Source: Epiperipatus broadwayi
Taxonomy: Eukaryota > Onychophora > Udeonychophora > Euonychophora > Peripatidae
DNA length: 64,000 nucleotides
Direction: 5' to 3'
NCBI GenBank assembly: GCA_028023455.1
Contig: JAQFVV010006231.1
Location: forward strand, 3,865,478 to 3,929,477
In this document: positions 36,601 to 48,005 of the stretch, piece after piece
How the letters are laid out: the number at the start of each line of letters is the position of its first letter
How positions within the stretch are numbered: the first letter of the stretch is position 1
Program-made: the position numbers and the translations under genes
Notes under the pieces: generated by a model
Database searches by the model: none
Seen by the model: only the letters and a program-made list of their open reading frames with translations
What the model was told of the DNA's origin: nothing

Positions 36601-38683
36601 ACAAAAGTAAATTTTAAACCATAATTTTTAAAAAAGAAAGTTAAACTAATCAATGCCAATTTTAAATTATGACACAGTTAAACAATAATAAATACTGATA
36701 AAACACATCAAAAGATTACCAAAAAATACAAAAAAAAACATATTTGCTAGATCATTATGAAAATAAGATACTATTAGGGATCTTTATTTAATATAAGCTG
36801 GCATTTATAGATAATGGCAGTGATAAAATGAATAAATATGCATAAATACAATTATGATTTAGTTAAATATAATTTTAAAATATTATGTACACATAAATAC
36901 ACATTATATATGCATGATACACCATGATAATCTACATATAAATACAAAAACTGAACTTCACATCTGTTTCTCAATGTACAACAATTTGCATTAGAATTTC
37001 TATTTATAGAAATATTAATTTAATGATTAATTAAAAATAAAATGTTAAAATCCATATACCAAAGAATGCATTATTTATATATAAAGAATACATGTGTGTA
37101 TATGTATCCTTTATTAATTAATCATGAAATAATTAGATGATAGCCAATTAAAAATGACAATTGCAAACAGAAATTATACCATCTAGTAACAATATTTTTG
37201 TCTGAACAGAACTGGTTTTAGTTTAATAGTGTAGATATTATATAAACTGAAAGTTAGATATAATACACAGTGTGTCCTATTGAAAAATACCTGGTTCTCC
37301 CTCCAAACTAGTTGCAGTGTCATCTTTGAACCAGTGTGTGTGTTATATAACAACATAGTTTAGCTAGACAATAACATATCTGGAGCACAAGTTATAACAT
37401 GAAATGTGACTATGTTTTGTACTTTAACCTTTGATGGAATGATGCATTAACATTAAATTTTGTTTTACATTAACCCTATTATTGAAACATTTGAAATGAT
37501 TCAAACTGTTTATAGCAATGAAGCCATGAGTCACAACAACATTTTCAAATGATTAAAAAATTTCATGATAGCACAGAAAGCATTAAAAACAATATAAAAT
37601 AATAATAAGCATATTTCATGCTGTAAATTGTGAGCCAGACATACTAGCACCTTAACTTTTTTTAATGCATAGCACATGTTCGTTCAGATATGCTTCTGCA
37701 AGCAGTTAAAAGAGAGAACCAATCATCTTTTCATATTTATTGAATATAAATATATATACTTTATATGTGTAAAAACAAAGTATAGATTTTAGCTAAATTA
37801 ACAACCAATTAAAAGTGGCAATTGCAAACTGAAATCATATCATAGTAGTATTTTATGTATGAACATCAATAAAACTGAAAATGCTTTTAGTTTAATACTC
37901 TAGATAGTTTAAGAATTAACAGTCAAATAAATATATATATGAAAACTGAATAAACATAACTTGCTAATACTTTTTCCCAAGCAATCAAATCTCTCCAGTA
38001 AAGAGTTATTTATTCTAATTAAAAGATTTTGACAAATTTTATAGATGCCAACATTGAAATTTTCATATGATTATCTAGATAAAAGTTCTGCTATAAATTA
38101 AGAAAACAAATGGCAATTGCACAATAAAATAATGCCATGTATATACACACTCTTACCCTATAAAATTTTTTCAAGTGAAGTTTTACAGCTGTAATCACCA
38201 GCATATACTCTTTACTTTGAAAAACAATTAATTATTCATTATAGTGAATGTTCAAAAGAAGTAATTTTTTTGTTAATGGTGACTAATGTTATTGAAATCA
38301 AAATGTCTTCTTTGTACAATAAAATGATTTTTTTTTTTAAAAAAAAAAAATGCTTTATTTATTATATAACTGAAAAAAAAACTTTTTGATTACATATAGT
38401 AATAAATAGATATTAATTAATATTTTGTAATAATAGACTTGGGAAATCATTTTTTCAGCATGTTTTTCATCATAAATATGAATATTCTTACTTGTAAAAA
38501 AAAATGTGCAGAGTACACCAAAAGTAAATTGCAAAATATACTTCATATTTCCTAAAATATTTTTTTTAGTGTATTTTCTTTTTTCAAATTAATAATAATA
38601 TGAAGCTGATATCTTTTCAGGTAATGTTTACATTATATGAAGAAATTTCAAATCATAGTAAAAAAAATAATTAATTTTTAAAT
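36601..38683. other. AT-rich, with a dispersed direct repeat
   Basis: 37135-37260 and 37795-37915 share CCAATTAAAA.TG.CAATTGCAAAC.GAAAT.ATA.CAT, then TTTTAGTTTAATA.T.TAGATA, as two decayed direct copies about 660 bp apart. A partial third copy may lie at 38105. No gene seen. Confidence 0.5.
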
Positions 38684-39364
38684 CAGGGGTGCAAGATGTC
38701 AATTGCAATCCTATGATGGTCTGCCATGAAGTGACCATCTAAATTTTTTAAAAAAGGAATGGTAATCAATGCTACATTATACTAGAGTAGATAGCTATAT
38801 ATTTTTTTAAAAAGTACATTTTTGCACACATATGGCTATTACAAGCAAGAATTGGCCCTTCATAATTGAGGTAGCTAGATATAGCCAAGTACTTGCCAAT
38901 GAATGAATCAGTTGACGTGTACTTTTATTCAAAATGCACAATGATGTCTACATCAATTACGAATCCATCGGTTTGAATACATTTATTGCACAATGCAAAG
39001 GTAAAATCAAAGGCATTGAATACATTCAGTTAATTGGAAACTAATAATTAGGGTTTTTTGTGTGAGAGAGTTGCACAGATTTAAGCAATTTATTGTGAAA
39101 AATTGGTACTTTATCATATTTTAAAAGAAAGGTATAATGTCAGAAACAACCGCAAAGAAAAGAAAGACACAATTTTAATAAAGAATGGGAAGAACAGTTT
39201 TTCTTCACAATGATGAATGCAAAATGTGTGTTATATATATCATGCAAGTGTATCACTTCCAACAAAAAAATATTGAAAAACTTTTTAATTAATGCACTTA
39301 ATATATGTCATTTGGGAAAAATTACAAGTAGCCCTTGCCGGGGGAGGGGGAGTGTCCATCTCTG
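38684..39364 (+). mobile_element. Internally deleted hAT-type DNA transposon, 681 bp, 8-bp target duplication
   Basis: The ends are CAGGGGTGCA on the left and, reading inward from the right, CAGAGATGGA (7 of 10 identical). TTTTAAAT flanks the element on both sides (38676-38683 and 39365-39372). The 8-bp duplication and CAGGG-type termini are hAT hallmarks. Near its right end lies the N-terminus of a BED zinc-finger protein (39139-39310), after which the rest of the transposase is missing. The left 450 bp would be 5' leader. It is a defective copy that could move only in trans. Confidence 0.75.
39139..39310 (+). pseudogene. BED-type zinc finger N-terminus of a hAT transposase (broken)
   Basis: From the ATG at 39139: MSETTAKKRKTQF, then after a +1 shift NKEWEEQFFFTMMNAKCV, another shift to LYISCK, and finally N-x-x-K like wording (KNIEKLF). 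Proteins of the ZBED/GTF2IRD2-like hAT group start 'KKRK....F...W...FFF....' followed by 'C.(I/L)C' and 'K..N..RH'. The K-K-R-K, W and FFF pattern and its spacing fit. One frameshift after codon 13, others later, and truncation by the internal deletion. BED domains bind the transposon ends. Confidence 0.6.
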
Positions 39365-39372
39365 TTTTAAAT

Positions 39373-40885
39373 AATTACAAAAAAAAAAAAAATGTAAATT
39401 ACCTGTATTAAAATTTTCTTTTTCTTTCTATACTTCTTTTAATAAACAATGATTTAAACAGAATTTCTACCTTGGCATTGTTTCAAGCAGCATGCCTGAC
39501 ATTTGATATAAAGTGTTTGAAATTAATGATTAAAAATTAGTACTGTGTTTATTAAATTTTACTAAGATGATAAAAGTGAGTTTTTGGTAAGGAGTTAATA
39601 TTTTTTTTACCATAATAAACTATTATAATGGTATTTTCTTTTAATGAGATTTTTGATTTTATGAGGAATTTTTGGGGACATATTGCCTTCTTTAGTCAGG
39701 ATAAAAGTAAATTCTCTTTAATAATGATGTTTCTTGCAGTTATTATAGACAATAATATTTTCTATACCTCTTGTATAAATGGTTTTTAGTAAAAACATTA
39801 AGACTACTTCAAAATTCTATCTTTAAAAAATGACAATAATGACTATTAAGAGATATATGGCAGGTAAATCAATAAATCAGGTCTATAATCCAAACTTGAT
39901 GTATTTATAGGACGTCATAATTGATTAAAAAAATTATTGTCATAAAGATGTTAAAATAATTTGTACAAAAACATAACAAACTACCACCAATAATTATTGT
40001 TTTCTTATTATATGCTACCACTTGTATTTGCATTCATTGGCAATGATAGTGAATAGGATTCCAAATTAAATTGATTAAATGTTTCTGATTACCTATATAA
40101 GTTTTTTTCAAAAATTTAAAAAAAAAAAAGAAGAGTGTTTAAGCAACTAATTTTTTTTTTTAAAAGGAAGAGAATACTTTTCAAAAAGAGCTGTCACTTG
40201 AATTTCAATGATGTGTAGTTGATTCGTCACCCACCCCCCACCCTGTGTTTTTTTCGTTTTTTTTTAAAAAAAAAAATTGAATTGTTTTTAGAATACTGTA
40301 TATATATTTAAAAATATGTTGAAATATATTACAGTATAAATAAATACAAATTACATAATAATAAGGATGCATATGAAAAAAAAAAGTTAAATTAAATCAA
40401 TTTTATACAATTAAACGAAATATAGAGACAATAATTTTCTGAAATCTTAAAAAAGATTATCAAAATAGTCAACATAACAATTTTTTTTTTTTAAAAATAT
40501 TATGTTCTTACAATCAACCTAAAATAAAATTTATCTAGTAAAATGAATACCTGTGACACTTTTTATTTATTAGAGACATATTCTTATTTGATAATACAAT
40601 TAATTATTTAATTTTTATTCATTTAAACAAACAAACAAACAAACAAACAAAAAAAAACAATAAATTATTACTATAATTCAAAAATGATGTAAAGTTATTA
40701 AGAAAACTTACCTCATTACTACAGGACAATTGAAAAATGAACAAAACAAATTACTCTTCTTTTTTTTTAATTATTTGTTGTGAATTTTTTATTAAGATAC
40801 CATGGTGTTTTAATTTTATCAGAATTGGTTATTTATTAATGAACAAAATAGATTATTATGAAATAGTTTTACATTTTGGATTCTA
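39373..40885. other. AT-rich filler, no gene seen
   Basis: No coding signal. Contains (CAAA)n at about 40624-40652 and a C-rich patch at 40232-40244. Confidence 0.5.
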
Positions 40886-40889
40886 GAAT

Positions 40890-41125
40890 AAATTACCTTA
40901 AGAAGACAGTTGCAAATACCAATTTATTCCAAGATCTTAGTACCATAATGTCTGTCAGTTATTATCTAACATAATCTCAGAGAATTTAACTTATATGTGA
41001 AACTTATTTTAAAAATATATTACATTAAGACAGTTGCAAATAATGACAATTTATCACAAGATCCTAGTAACATAGTGTCCGACTAGTTAGCATCTAACTT
41101 GAACTCAGATAAAGAATTTAACATA
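40890..41125. repeat. Tandem duplication, period about 134 bp
   Basis: 40893-40995 and 41027-41125 share AAGACAGTTGCAAATA, AATTTAT..CAAGATC.TAGTA.CATA.TGTC and AGA.AATTTAAC, with scattered differences. Confidence 0.75.
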
Positions 41126-41339
41126 CATGCATTGATCATAAATTAATAAAACATTTTCAATATATTATGGAATTTAATATAAAAATAAAACACTCCTTTC
41201 TTTAATAAAAAAAAAAAGCACTTTAATTGTTTAATCATCTGATCTAGAGCCATAATCCATTCTCTTGGAGCAATATCAATAAGTAAAATGTGAATATAAA
41301 TAAAATATTTCTTTAAAAAAAAAAGCATAAAATGGTTAT

Positions 41340-41560
41340 ATTAGATATAGATGTTTTTACTGGTACTTTAGTATTATTCCTGCTATGATGTATTACTCCT
41401 CTTTATGTTTGCATCCAGCAATAATTATTCAATGTTTCCGTTTATGATGTCATATCTTCTAAGAATCTTGGCATGACTAATCCATGTCAAATATACATAC
41501 TCCTTACCAACTTTTCACATAAGCACTTGTCACCAAGTTTTAAAATGTGCTGACTTGTGT
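41340..41560 (+). repeat. Relative of the 33.5-kb palindrome family
   Basis: TACTGGTACTTTAGTATTATTCCTGCTATGATGTATTACTCC-type wording at 41357-41400 matches the outer arm of 33438-33664 and of 42258-42835 (GGTACTTTAGTA, TATTATTC.TGCTATGA, TATTACTC). No second arm is obvious here, so it may be a half element. Confidence 0.6.
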
Positions 41561-41736
41561 TCAGTCTGCCACAATGATTTATATAATGTATCTCTTGCAT
41601 CATTTTTAAATAACACCTTTACAACTAAAACTTTTTATATTTGTGTGTTGGGGGGAGGGGGTTATTTGTTAAAACTTTATATATATATATTTAAAAAAAA
41701 AAACAATATTTAAAACATAAGGTTAAAATTACTGCT

Positions 41737-41846
41737 AGTCTTGCATTGGTGGATGAGAGGTCAGCGCGACTGCCTTGCAATTGCAGGCAGTTGCCTGGGT
41801 TGCGGGTTTGCGTCCCAGCCGATGCTATGACACTTAAAAAAAAAAG
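41737..41846 (+). mobile_element. Short tRNA-derived SINE, copy 2
   Basis: Same family as 1471-1580. It starts AGTCTTGCATTGGTGG, has an A-box region GATGAGAGGTCAGC and B box GGGTTTGCGTCCC, and ends CCGATGCTATGACACTT plus A10. A perfect 8-bp target duplication TTACTGCT flanks it (41729-41736 and 41847-41854). This defines the element ends for the family and shows retroposition. Confidence 0.9.
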
Positions 41847-41989
41847 TTACTGCTCACCATTTTTAGATAAAGCTCAAACTTTATCTAAGGGTTCACCTTT
41901 TTTTTTTAAATTAAAAAAGAAAAAAAACAAAGCTAAAACTTAATGTTGCAGTTCACCATTTAAAAACATTTCAGAGTTTTCTTTCATAT

Positions 41990-42275
41990 TTTCCTTTTTC
42001 CATAATGAATATATCTCTCCATCATTGGAAATAAGATATTTTTTTTTTAGATTTGAAGTTTGATATTATGTGCACTGGGTGTTTAAGATAGCACAAAGTG
42101 CTGTATTATTCCAGGTGGGGAAGAATGGCTTTGATGGTGTAAAATACCATAAAAAAAATTCACAACTACTTGTTTTTATTTAATATCGTATTGTGTTTTT
42201 CCTTTTTCCATAATGATTATATGTCTCCACTTGTTTTTTTTTTTTAGATCTGAAGCTTGATATTATGTCTGGTTT
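41990..42275. repeat. Direct duplication, period about 205 bp
   Basis: CCTTTTTCCATAATGA(A/T)TATAT.TCTCCA, a T run, TAGAT(T/C)TGAAG and TTGATATTATGT occur at about 41990-42075 and again at 42198-42270, the second copy running into the left arm of the palindrome. Confidence 0.75.
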
Positions 42276-42835
42276 GACTTATTACTCCGGTGACTTGTTC
42301 TAAGTTTGCAATATGTTTAAAATAACATCTCCATAGGATCTGTGACAAATTTTATCAATTAACTTTGTAATTTTCAAATGTAAGTATATTGTCTATATTA
42401 AACTTGGATGTAATTAGAAGGAACTTGAACTCAAGACTTTTGGAAGTTCTTTGCAGCTATACACTCCATCTTATACAACTGGTACACATGACAACATACA
42501 TGTGAAAAAAATAAATGATCTTCATGCTGAACTAGCACTCATCAGTTAGTCCAGATCACCATCTTCCATATATATATATATGGGAGATGGTGATCTGGAC
42601 CAATTGATGAGTGCTGGTTCAGCACGAAATATGTATATTGAAGAACATTTATTTTTTTCACAATATGTGGTCAGGTGTATTAAATGTATGTAGAACTAGA
42701 AAGTCTGAGTTCAAGTCCTTTCTAATTATGATTAACTTTATCCGCACATTCCTTAGAAACATTATTTTAAATACATCGCAAACTTAAAATAATATATCAC
42801 CAGAGTAATATATCATAGCAGGAATAATACCATGG
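42258..42835. repeat. Palindromic foldback element, about 578 bp
   Basis: The two halves are inverted copies about a centre at roughly 42577 (CATATATATATATATGGG). The inner arms are TGCTGAACTAGCACTCATCA against TGATGAGTGCTGGTTCAGCA and AGATCACCATCTTCC against GGGAGATGGTGATCT. The outer arms are TTATTACTCCGGTGA, AAGTTTGC, TTTAAAATAA against their complements near 42765-42830. Similarity is broken by indels in the middle of each arm. There is almost no loop, so the DNA or RNA could fold into a long hairpin. The outer sequence matches 33438-33664 and 41340. Confidence 0.85.
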
Positions 42836-44696
42836 TAGCTTTTTATTTTATCTTAAATGTAAATAAAATAATATATACACAAACATATTATAGATCTTTA
42901 ACTGAAGTAAATATGTTTAATTTTTTATGAAGAAATAATTTTGCGCGTGTGGTTTTTTTTTTTGAAAATTAAAAAAATATATATTTTTTTAAGTGTAACA
43001 ATAAAAATTAATAAATATATTAAATAAATTTGCAGGTGATTTCTTATAATTAACAATTATATCAAATGATGATAATAATAAAAATTAAAGTAAAGTGAAA
43101 TATACACACTACTTAAAATTATCTTGATAATTTGAATCATAATAGTAATATTATTTGATTTTCAAATGAAGGTGCACTTTTAAAAAAGCTAATCCCTTCC
43201 CCCTCCACTCTCCCAAACAAAATGTTTTAGGAGTATAAAAATTGCAGAATAGTAGACCCAACCCCTCTATCTTGTTCGATGTGATGTCACACGACAATGG
43301 AAAGCAAATATTTTTTTTTTTCGTATTACCATCATAAATTTGAATTGGGACAATTCAATTCACTTGTTTCTACTAAATAGTGATTAATTCGAATTATAAT
43401 GCTTGAAAATCCAGAAGATTTTCTTTTTTTAAAAAAAAAATAGTTGCCTTAAGCCATTCTTTCATGACATATTTCCCTTTTTATTTTCCTGGCCTCCACC
43501 TTCAATAGAATGTCAATTGCTAACACCTGGTTGACTACTAGCTTTGAATGAATTAACACCTCACTGCATAGTTAGATTTTACAAATCTTAAGTAAACTTT
43601 GTTTTCTGTAATTAATCAAACATTCAAATTAATATAAAAACTATCCAGTAATAATAATAAAAATTTCAAATAATTAACTTATACAGAATGGAGAAATTCA
43701 AACTTCATTGCACAGATAAAAGTAATGTGTAAAGTATATGAGAGCCTTGCAATTTTCAAATAAAATTAATAAAAATATTAGCATTAAAAATATGAACTAA
43801 TTAATGTATCAATTTATTCTCTTTTTTTTTCTAATTTCTAGTCATTTCCATAAATATAAAACATAGTACCTGTAAATAAATATTACAATGATTATTCTGA
43901 GGGAAAAAATCCTAGTCAATTAAGATTTAAATAAATTGTATCTATTTAGAATTATATTATTATGTGTGCTAATAAAATGTAAACTTGGAATGTTATTATG
44001 TAGCAATACTTCATCTACATAAATGAAGTTTTTATTTTTCATAGATGGATCTTGAGGTTTGGTACAGTAATAAATAGAGAAGACAGAATTAGAAACAAAT
44101 AATCCCAGTGTGAAACTTAATCTATCACTTCAGGGACTCAAACATCATATATCAAAAATGTTATTAGATAGAGTGGAGAGTGATGGGTTATCTGAAAGTC
44201 TGTGCTTATATACCCTATATATTACATATACAGACAGGTATAGAATAAGCCTGTGTTTCAGTTATTATTTATAGTATATTGAGATTAGTCCCTCTAGCTT
44301 ATAAATTTTGGAACAGTTTGTTGCTAAGTTAAGTTACTTTTACTATCAAGACTTTTTGGCTTACTCTATAATGATGCTGCTGCAACATCTCTTCAAGAAA
44401 TGATGAAATGGCAATAATGGATTTTGTGCAATTTGTATTGCAGAGATGCAGTTACAAAAAAAACATGTTTATTATATCACTGACAGATCGATTTTTTTAA
44501 GTTCCAGAAGAAATTGTGATATACAGAAGAGTGAGAAGTTGACTATAAAAAATACAAAAATTAGAATAAAAGCCTCCTAAAATAAATGCTGGGTATGAAC
44601 ATATACAGAAAATTAGTGCCCATCATCCTAACTGAGCAACTAAGTTTGGGTCAACAAGACAGCTATTGAAAAAATAAAACCACTTCAGCAACTCAA
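42836..44696. other. AT-rich filler, no gene seen
   Basis: No recognised family. Slightly higher complexity at 43190-43290 and 44030-44420, but no consistent frame. Confidence 0.45.
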
Positions 44697-45290
44697 AACA
44701 ATATATATATATGTTTTTCTGAAGGTTTGTGATGATGGTGTTCTAGCTGTATTTTTATATTGGACTATTTCCATCATCTAATATGTGTGTTGAATGTCTT
44801 TAGAAAAGTTTAATTTTTAGTTAAATATTCCAAATGCATTCAACTGTTAGTAATATCACAGCAAACAGGTTAGTATATGCACCAACTGTTAGTAATATCA
44901 CAGCAAACAAATGTTAATAATATTACAGCAAACAGGTTAGTATATGCACTAACTGTTAGTAATATCACAGCAAACAGGTTAGTATATGCACAATGTTTCG
45001 AGAGGTATTTTTCTCCCCTCTTCTTCAGGTGTTGCTGGCCTGACCAGTGACAGTACTAGCATGGGATTCGAACCTGGGTCCTTAGATTCTTGATTATTGA
45101 AATTTAAGGTAACGCTCTAACCAACTGAGCCATCCTGCCAAAGGCAACAGTATGTAGTAATTTCATATACTTATCTATGAGGTTCCTCCTGATTTCTCCA
45201 CTTTTTCCTCAGAGCAAAGTTGATTAGTGATTTCCATACATTATGTATAGTCACACTAGGTTGGCTTATATATATTGGATTCCAAAAAGA
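44697..45290 (-). mobile_element. SINE/retroelement 3' module with tRNA-like head, copy B (best preserved)
   Basis: On the minus strand: AAGCCAACCTAGTGTGAC, GTGGAGAAATCAGGAGG, then the tRNA-like head GGCAGGATGGCTCAGTTGGT with GTTAGAGCG and a B box GGTTCGAATCCC. The body follows (TGCTAGTACTGTCACTGG, CAGGCCAGCAACACCTGAAG, GAAACATTGTGCATATACT), then CATTCAACAC, TGATGGAAATAGTCCAATAT, CATCATCACAAACCTTCAG, ending in a (TA)n tail. The pol III boxes are close to consensus. This copy shows that the roughly 110 bp upstream of the tRNA head belong to the repeat, since they also occur in C and D. Confidence 0.8.
44835..44995. repeat. 41-bp tandem repeat inside copy B
   Basis: A unit built from AACTGTTAGTAATATCACAG and CAAACAGGTTAGTATATGCA recurs about three and a half times, one copy shortened. 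The same segment is single in copies A, C and D, so the expansion happened after this copy inserted. Confidence 0.9.
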
Positions 45291-47289
45291 TAAATAGTTG
45301 TATGATCAGCCAAAACATACACTGGTATAAGATAAAAAGCAAAAGACACAATGATCTGGATATCAGTCTACCAACATAAAAATAATAATTTGTATAGAGA
45401 TTTAAAATTAATATTTAAAATTATAAGCATTATAAAAGCATGATTTTTAAATAAGAATATAAAAACTTTTTTAAAATTTGGGTCAGAATTTGATTTATGA
45501 AGGCGCTTTAAAGATCTGCAGAATATATATATATTTAAAGGCAAAAAGCAAAGATATTAAGAAAAAGTCCAAGGAATAATTTAAAATGTATTTACAGAAA
45601 TGAATATAACAAAAATTGCAAAGGCAAGTTGACAAATATAAATCCAGAAAAAGCCTAGACTCAAACTTAAAAATTTCAATAACATTTTGAATCAAATTCT
45701 TATTAAAGTCATGAAAAAAAAAATTGAGAAAGAAGGATGATTCTCACATTAATATTGATATATAAAATGTTAAAAAATAAAACAAATGGGACAAATCACA
45801 AATTTCAGAATATCAATGTAAGACAAAATGCAGTGATGTAAAAATTCTTCAAAAAGAACAGACTAAAATGATTGGAAAAAGAGTATATAAATATACAAAA
45901 AAATATTATGTTGAATATAGATCATATATATTCTGATTAAAAATAAATAATAGAAAATGTCAGACACCTTAGGAATGAAGTATGAGAATTAAACACTAAT
46001 CAAAGCAGAATTTGAAAAATGCAAAATCTATATTTTTAAAAAAAAAAAATTGTACTATCATTTTATGATAGTAAAAATAATATTTTCTGAAAGAAGTTAA
46101 ATAGATAATATTTCTAGAAATAATGAATTAGATGGGGAAATAATCAATGGTACACTAGCAAACTAATTTACAGCTCTTTTTGTGCAACATTCTTATGGGC
46201 AATAAAATTAATTGCACTCACACTATTGTATACTTAATTAGTGTAATCATTATAGGATAAGGTTCAAACAATTTATTTGCTTATATTTCTTTTTATAAAC
46301 ATTTGCAGCATATCCTATTAATTGAAATATATGATCATAGTCATCCAATGTGCAAACATATGTCATAAAGAAACAATTATTAAAAACCAACATATAATGA
46401 TTTTATAAAAATTATTTATAAAATTGTATATCATGATAACTTTTTGTAGCCATAAAAAAATTTAAAATTTATTCAATTCCCCTCAATAAAAATTTGCCAT
46501 ATTTCTACTTGCACATAATTGTATTTTCATTTTTCTAAATTATACTGTGATGTAATGCCCTCACTGATTGTAGCTTCATGCTCTATAGATATATCTCATT
46601 ATATGAAGTACATATATATAATCTTATTTGATAATTAATATTCAGATGTTTAATAAAATTCTGTATCAGTTCTGAATAATTAAATCACCTTAAATAAATA
46701 AGAAACTGAATAATCAGTTCATTATTTGAAAGTTTATATGAAATTTAAACAGATATGGGGAAGCTGGAGCTTGAGATTCAAAGCCTGCCACTCTTCCATT
46801 ATATTAAACAACACAGAACATTAAATCATTTTTAAAATATACATTAATCAGAAACAGACTGTCTAATACAGACTTCTATAATACTTTACCTCAAATATCT
46901 TTCAGAAATTATTCTTTTCTATAATAATAGGGTAATCCTATTCTTATTAATTTTTAAAATATGGTTATCTTTTGGCATCCACTCATTATTATATCTATGA
47001 TAACAATTAACCTTGCTAGATATCAAGACAACATCACTTGATTTTTTCAGTTTACTACAGTAAACAACACCATTCTTTTTTCTCTATTCTAGCAACATCT
47101 AATTCAAGCTTACAAACAAATAGTGATAGACAAAGCCTCCATAGGTATGTGTAAACCTGACAAATTATTGAATAAAATAATTGTATAAACCATGGATAAA
47201 ATCAGAACTGAAGTTATAAAAATTATGGCCTTTGAAACTAATTATATATAGTAGTCATGATTACTAATATAATGCAAATAAATCTGACA
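45291..47289. other. AT-rich filler, no gene seen
   Basis: No gene recognised. The last few hundred bases may be undetectably decayed LINE sequence upstream of the next entry. Confidence 0.45.
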
Positions 47290-48005
47290 GCACAAAAGAC
47301 TGCAGCCTATTGTGCACATTCACAGATGTCAATCAATTCTTTGAATAATTCATTGAATATAGATGATTAAATTTCACTTAAGATGAATGCCAGCTTGTAT
47401 ATATGATAGCCTTATTGGAATTATAAAATCTTCAATGCATTAGATAATTATGAAATGAAAGTAGAAAATATTCCAGAGCAACACCGTATACAAAATATAA
47501 TAAAATGTTAACCCTACTGACACTCTTCCACCCATTAACAATAATTTTATCAAAACTTTAATAATTCTCATAAGTAAACACACTATCTCTCACATAATCT
47601 ATTTCTAAATAAAATTAACTATTGGGAAACATATGCCATTGAAAATAATAATAATCTATCAAATAATAAAAAAGTTCAGATATTGGCATCTGGAATCCAA
47701 ATATTTGGACTTCTTAGTTAAAATAAATGTCAAAGCCCTTCCTACTAATTAATTTCTATTCTACAAGTGATACTTCACTAATATAGATCCATTATCTCTG
47801 TCAAAGAAATGAAAAAACATTGGAAGACTTTCTTATGGATTGTTCCTCAGTTCTTCCTTGTCATATTCTTATCACTAATATGACTCATTCAAACTCACTA
47901 ACAATCAACAACCTCATAAAAATATACAAAGTGGTCTCTTTCCCAACATAAGAATTACTACATTCATTCTTTTCATAGTCTGGTTCATAAGATGCTATCT
48001 AAGGC
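47290..48005 (+). pseudogene. Decayed LINE RT C-terminus and zinc knuckle
   Basis: Frame-shifted translations follow the intact copy at 16915-18132: YWETYA (compare YWEIYE), WHLESKYLDFLVKINVKALP (compare WELEPKFFNFILKINLDALP), IDPLC.LCQRNEKTLEDFL (compare MDPLCGLCHQNEETVQHLL), INNLIKIYK, FPNIRITTFILFIVW (compare PLIRAATFVLYSLW). The knuckle Cys residues are partly kept. Multiple stops. It begins with INSLNNSLNI, fitting the segment just after the catalytic YMDD. Same family, much older. Confidence 0.7.
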
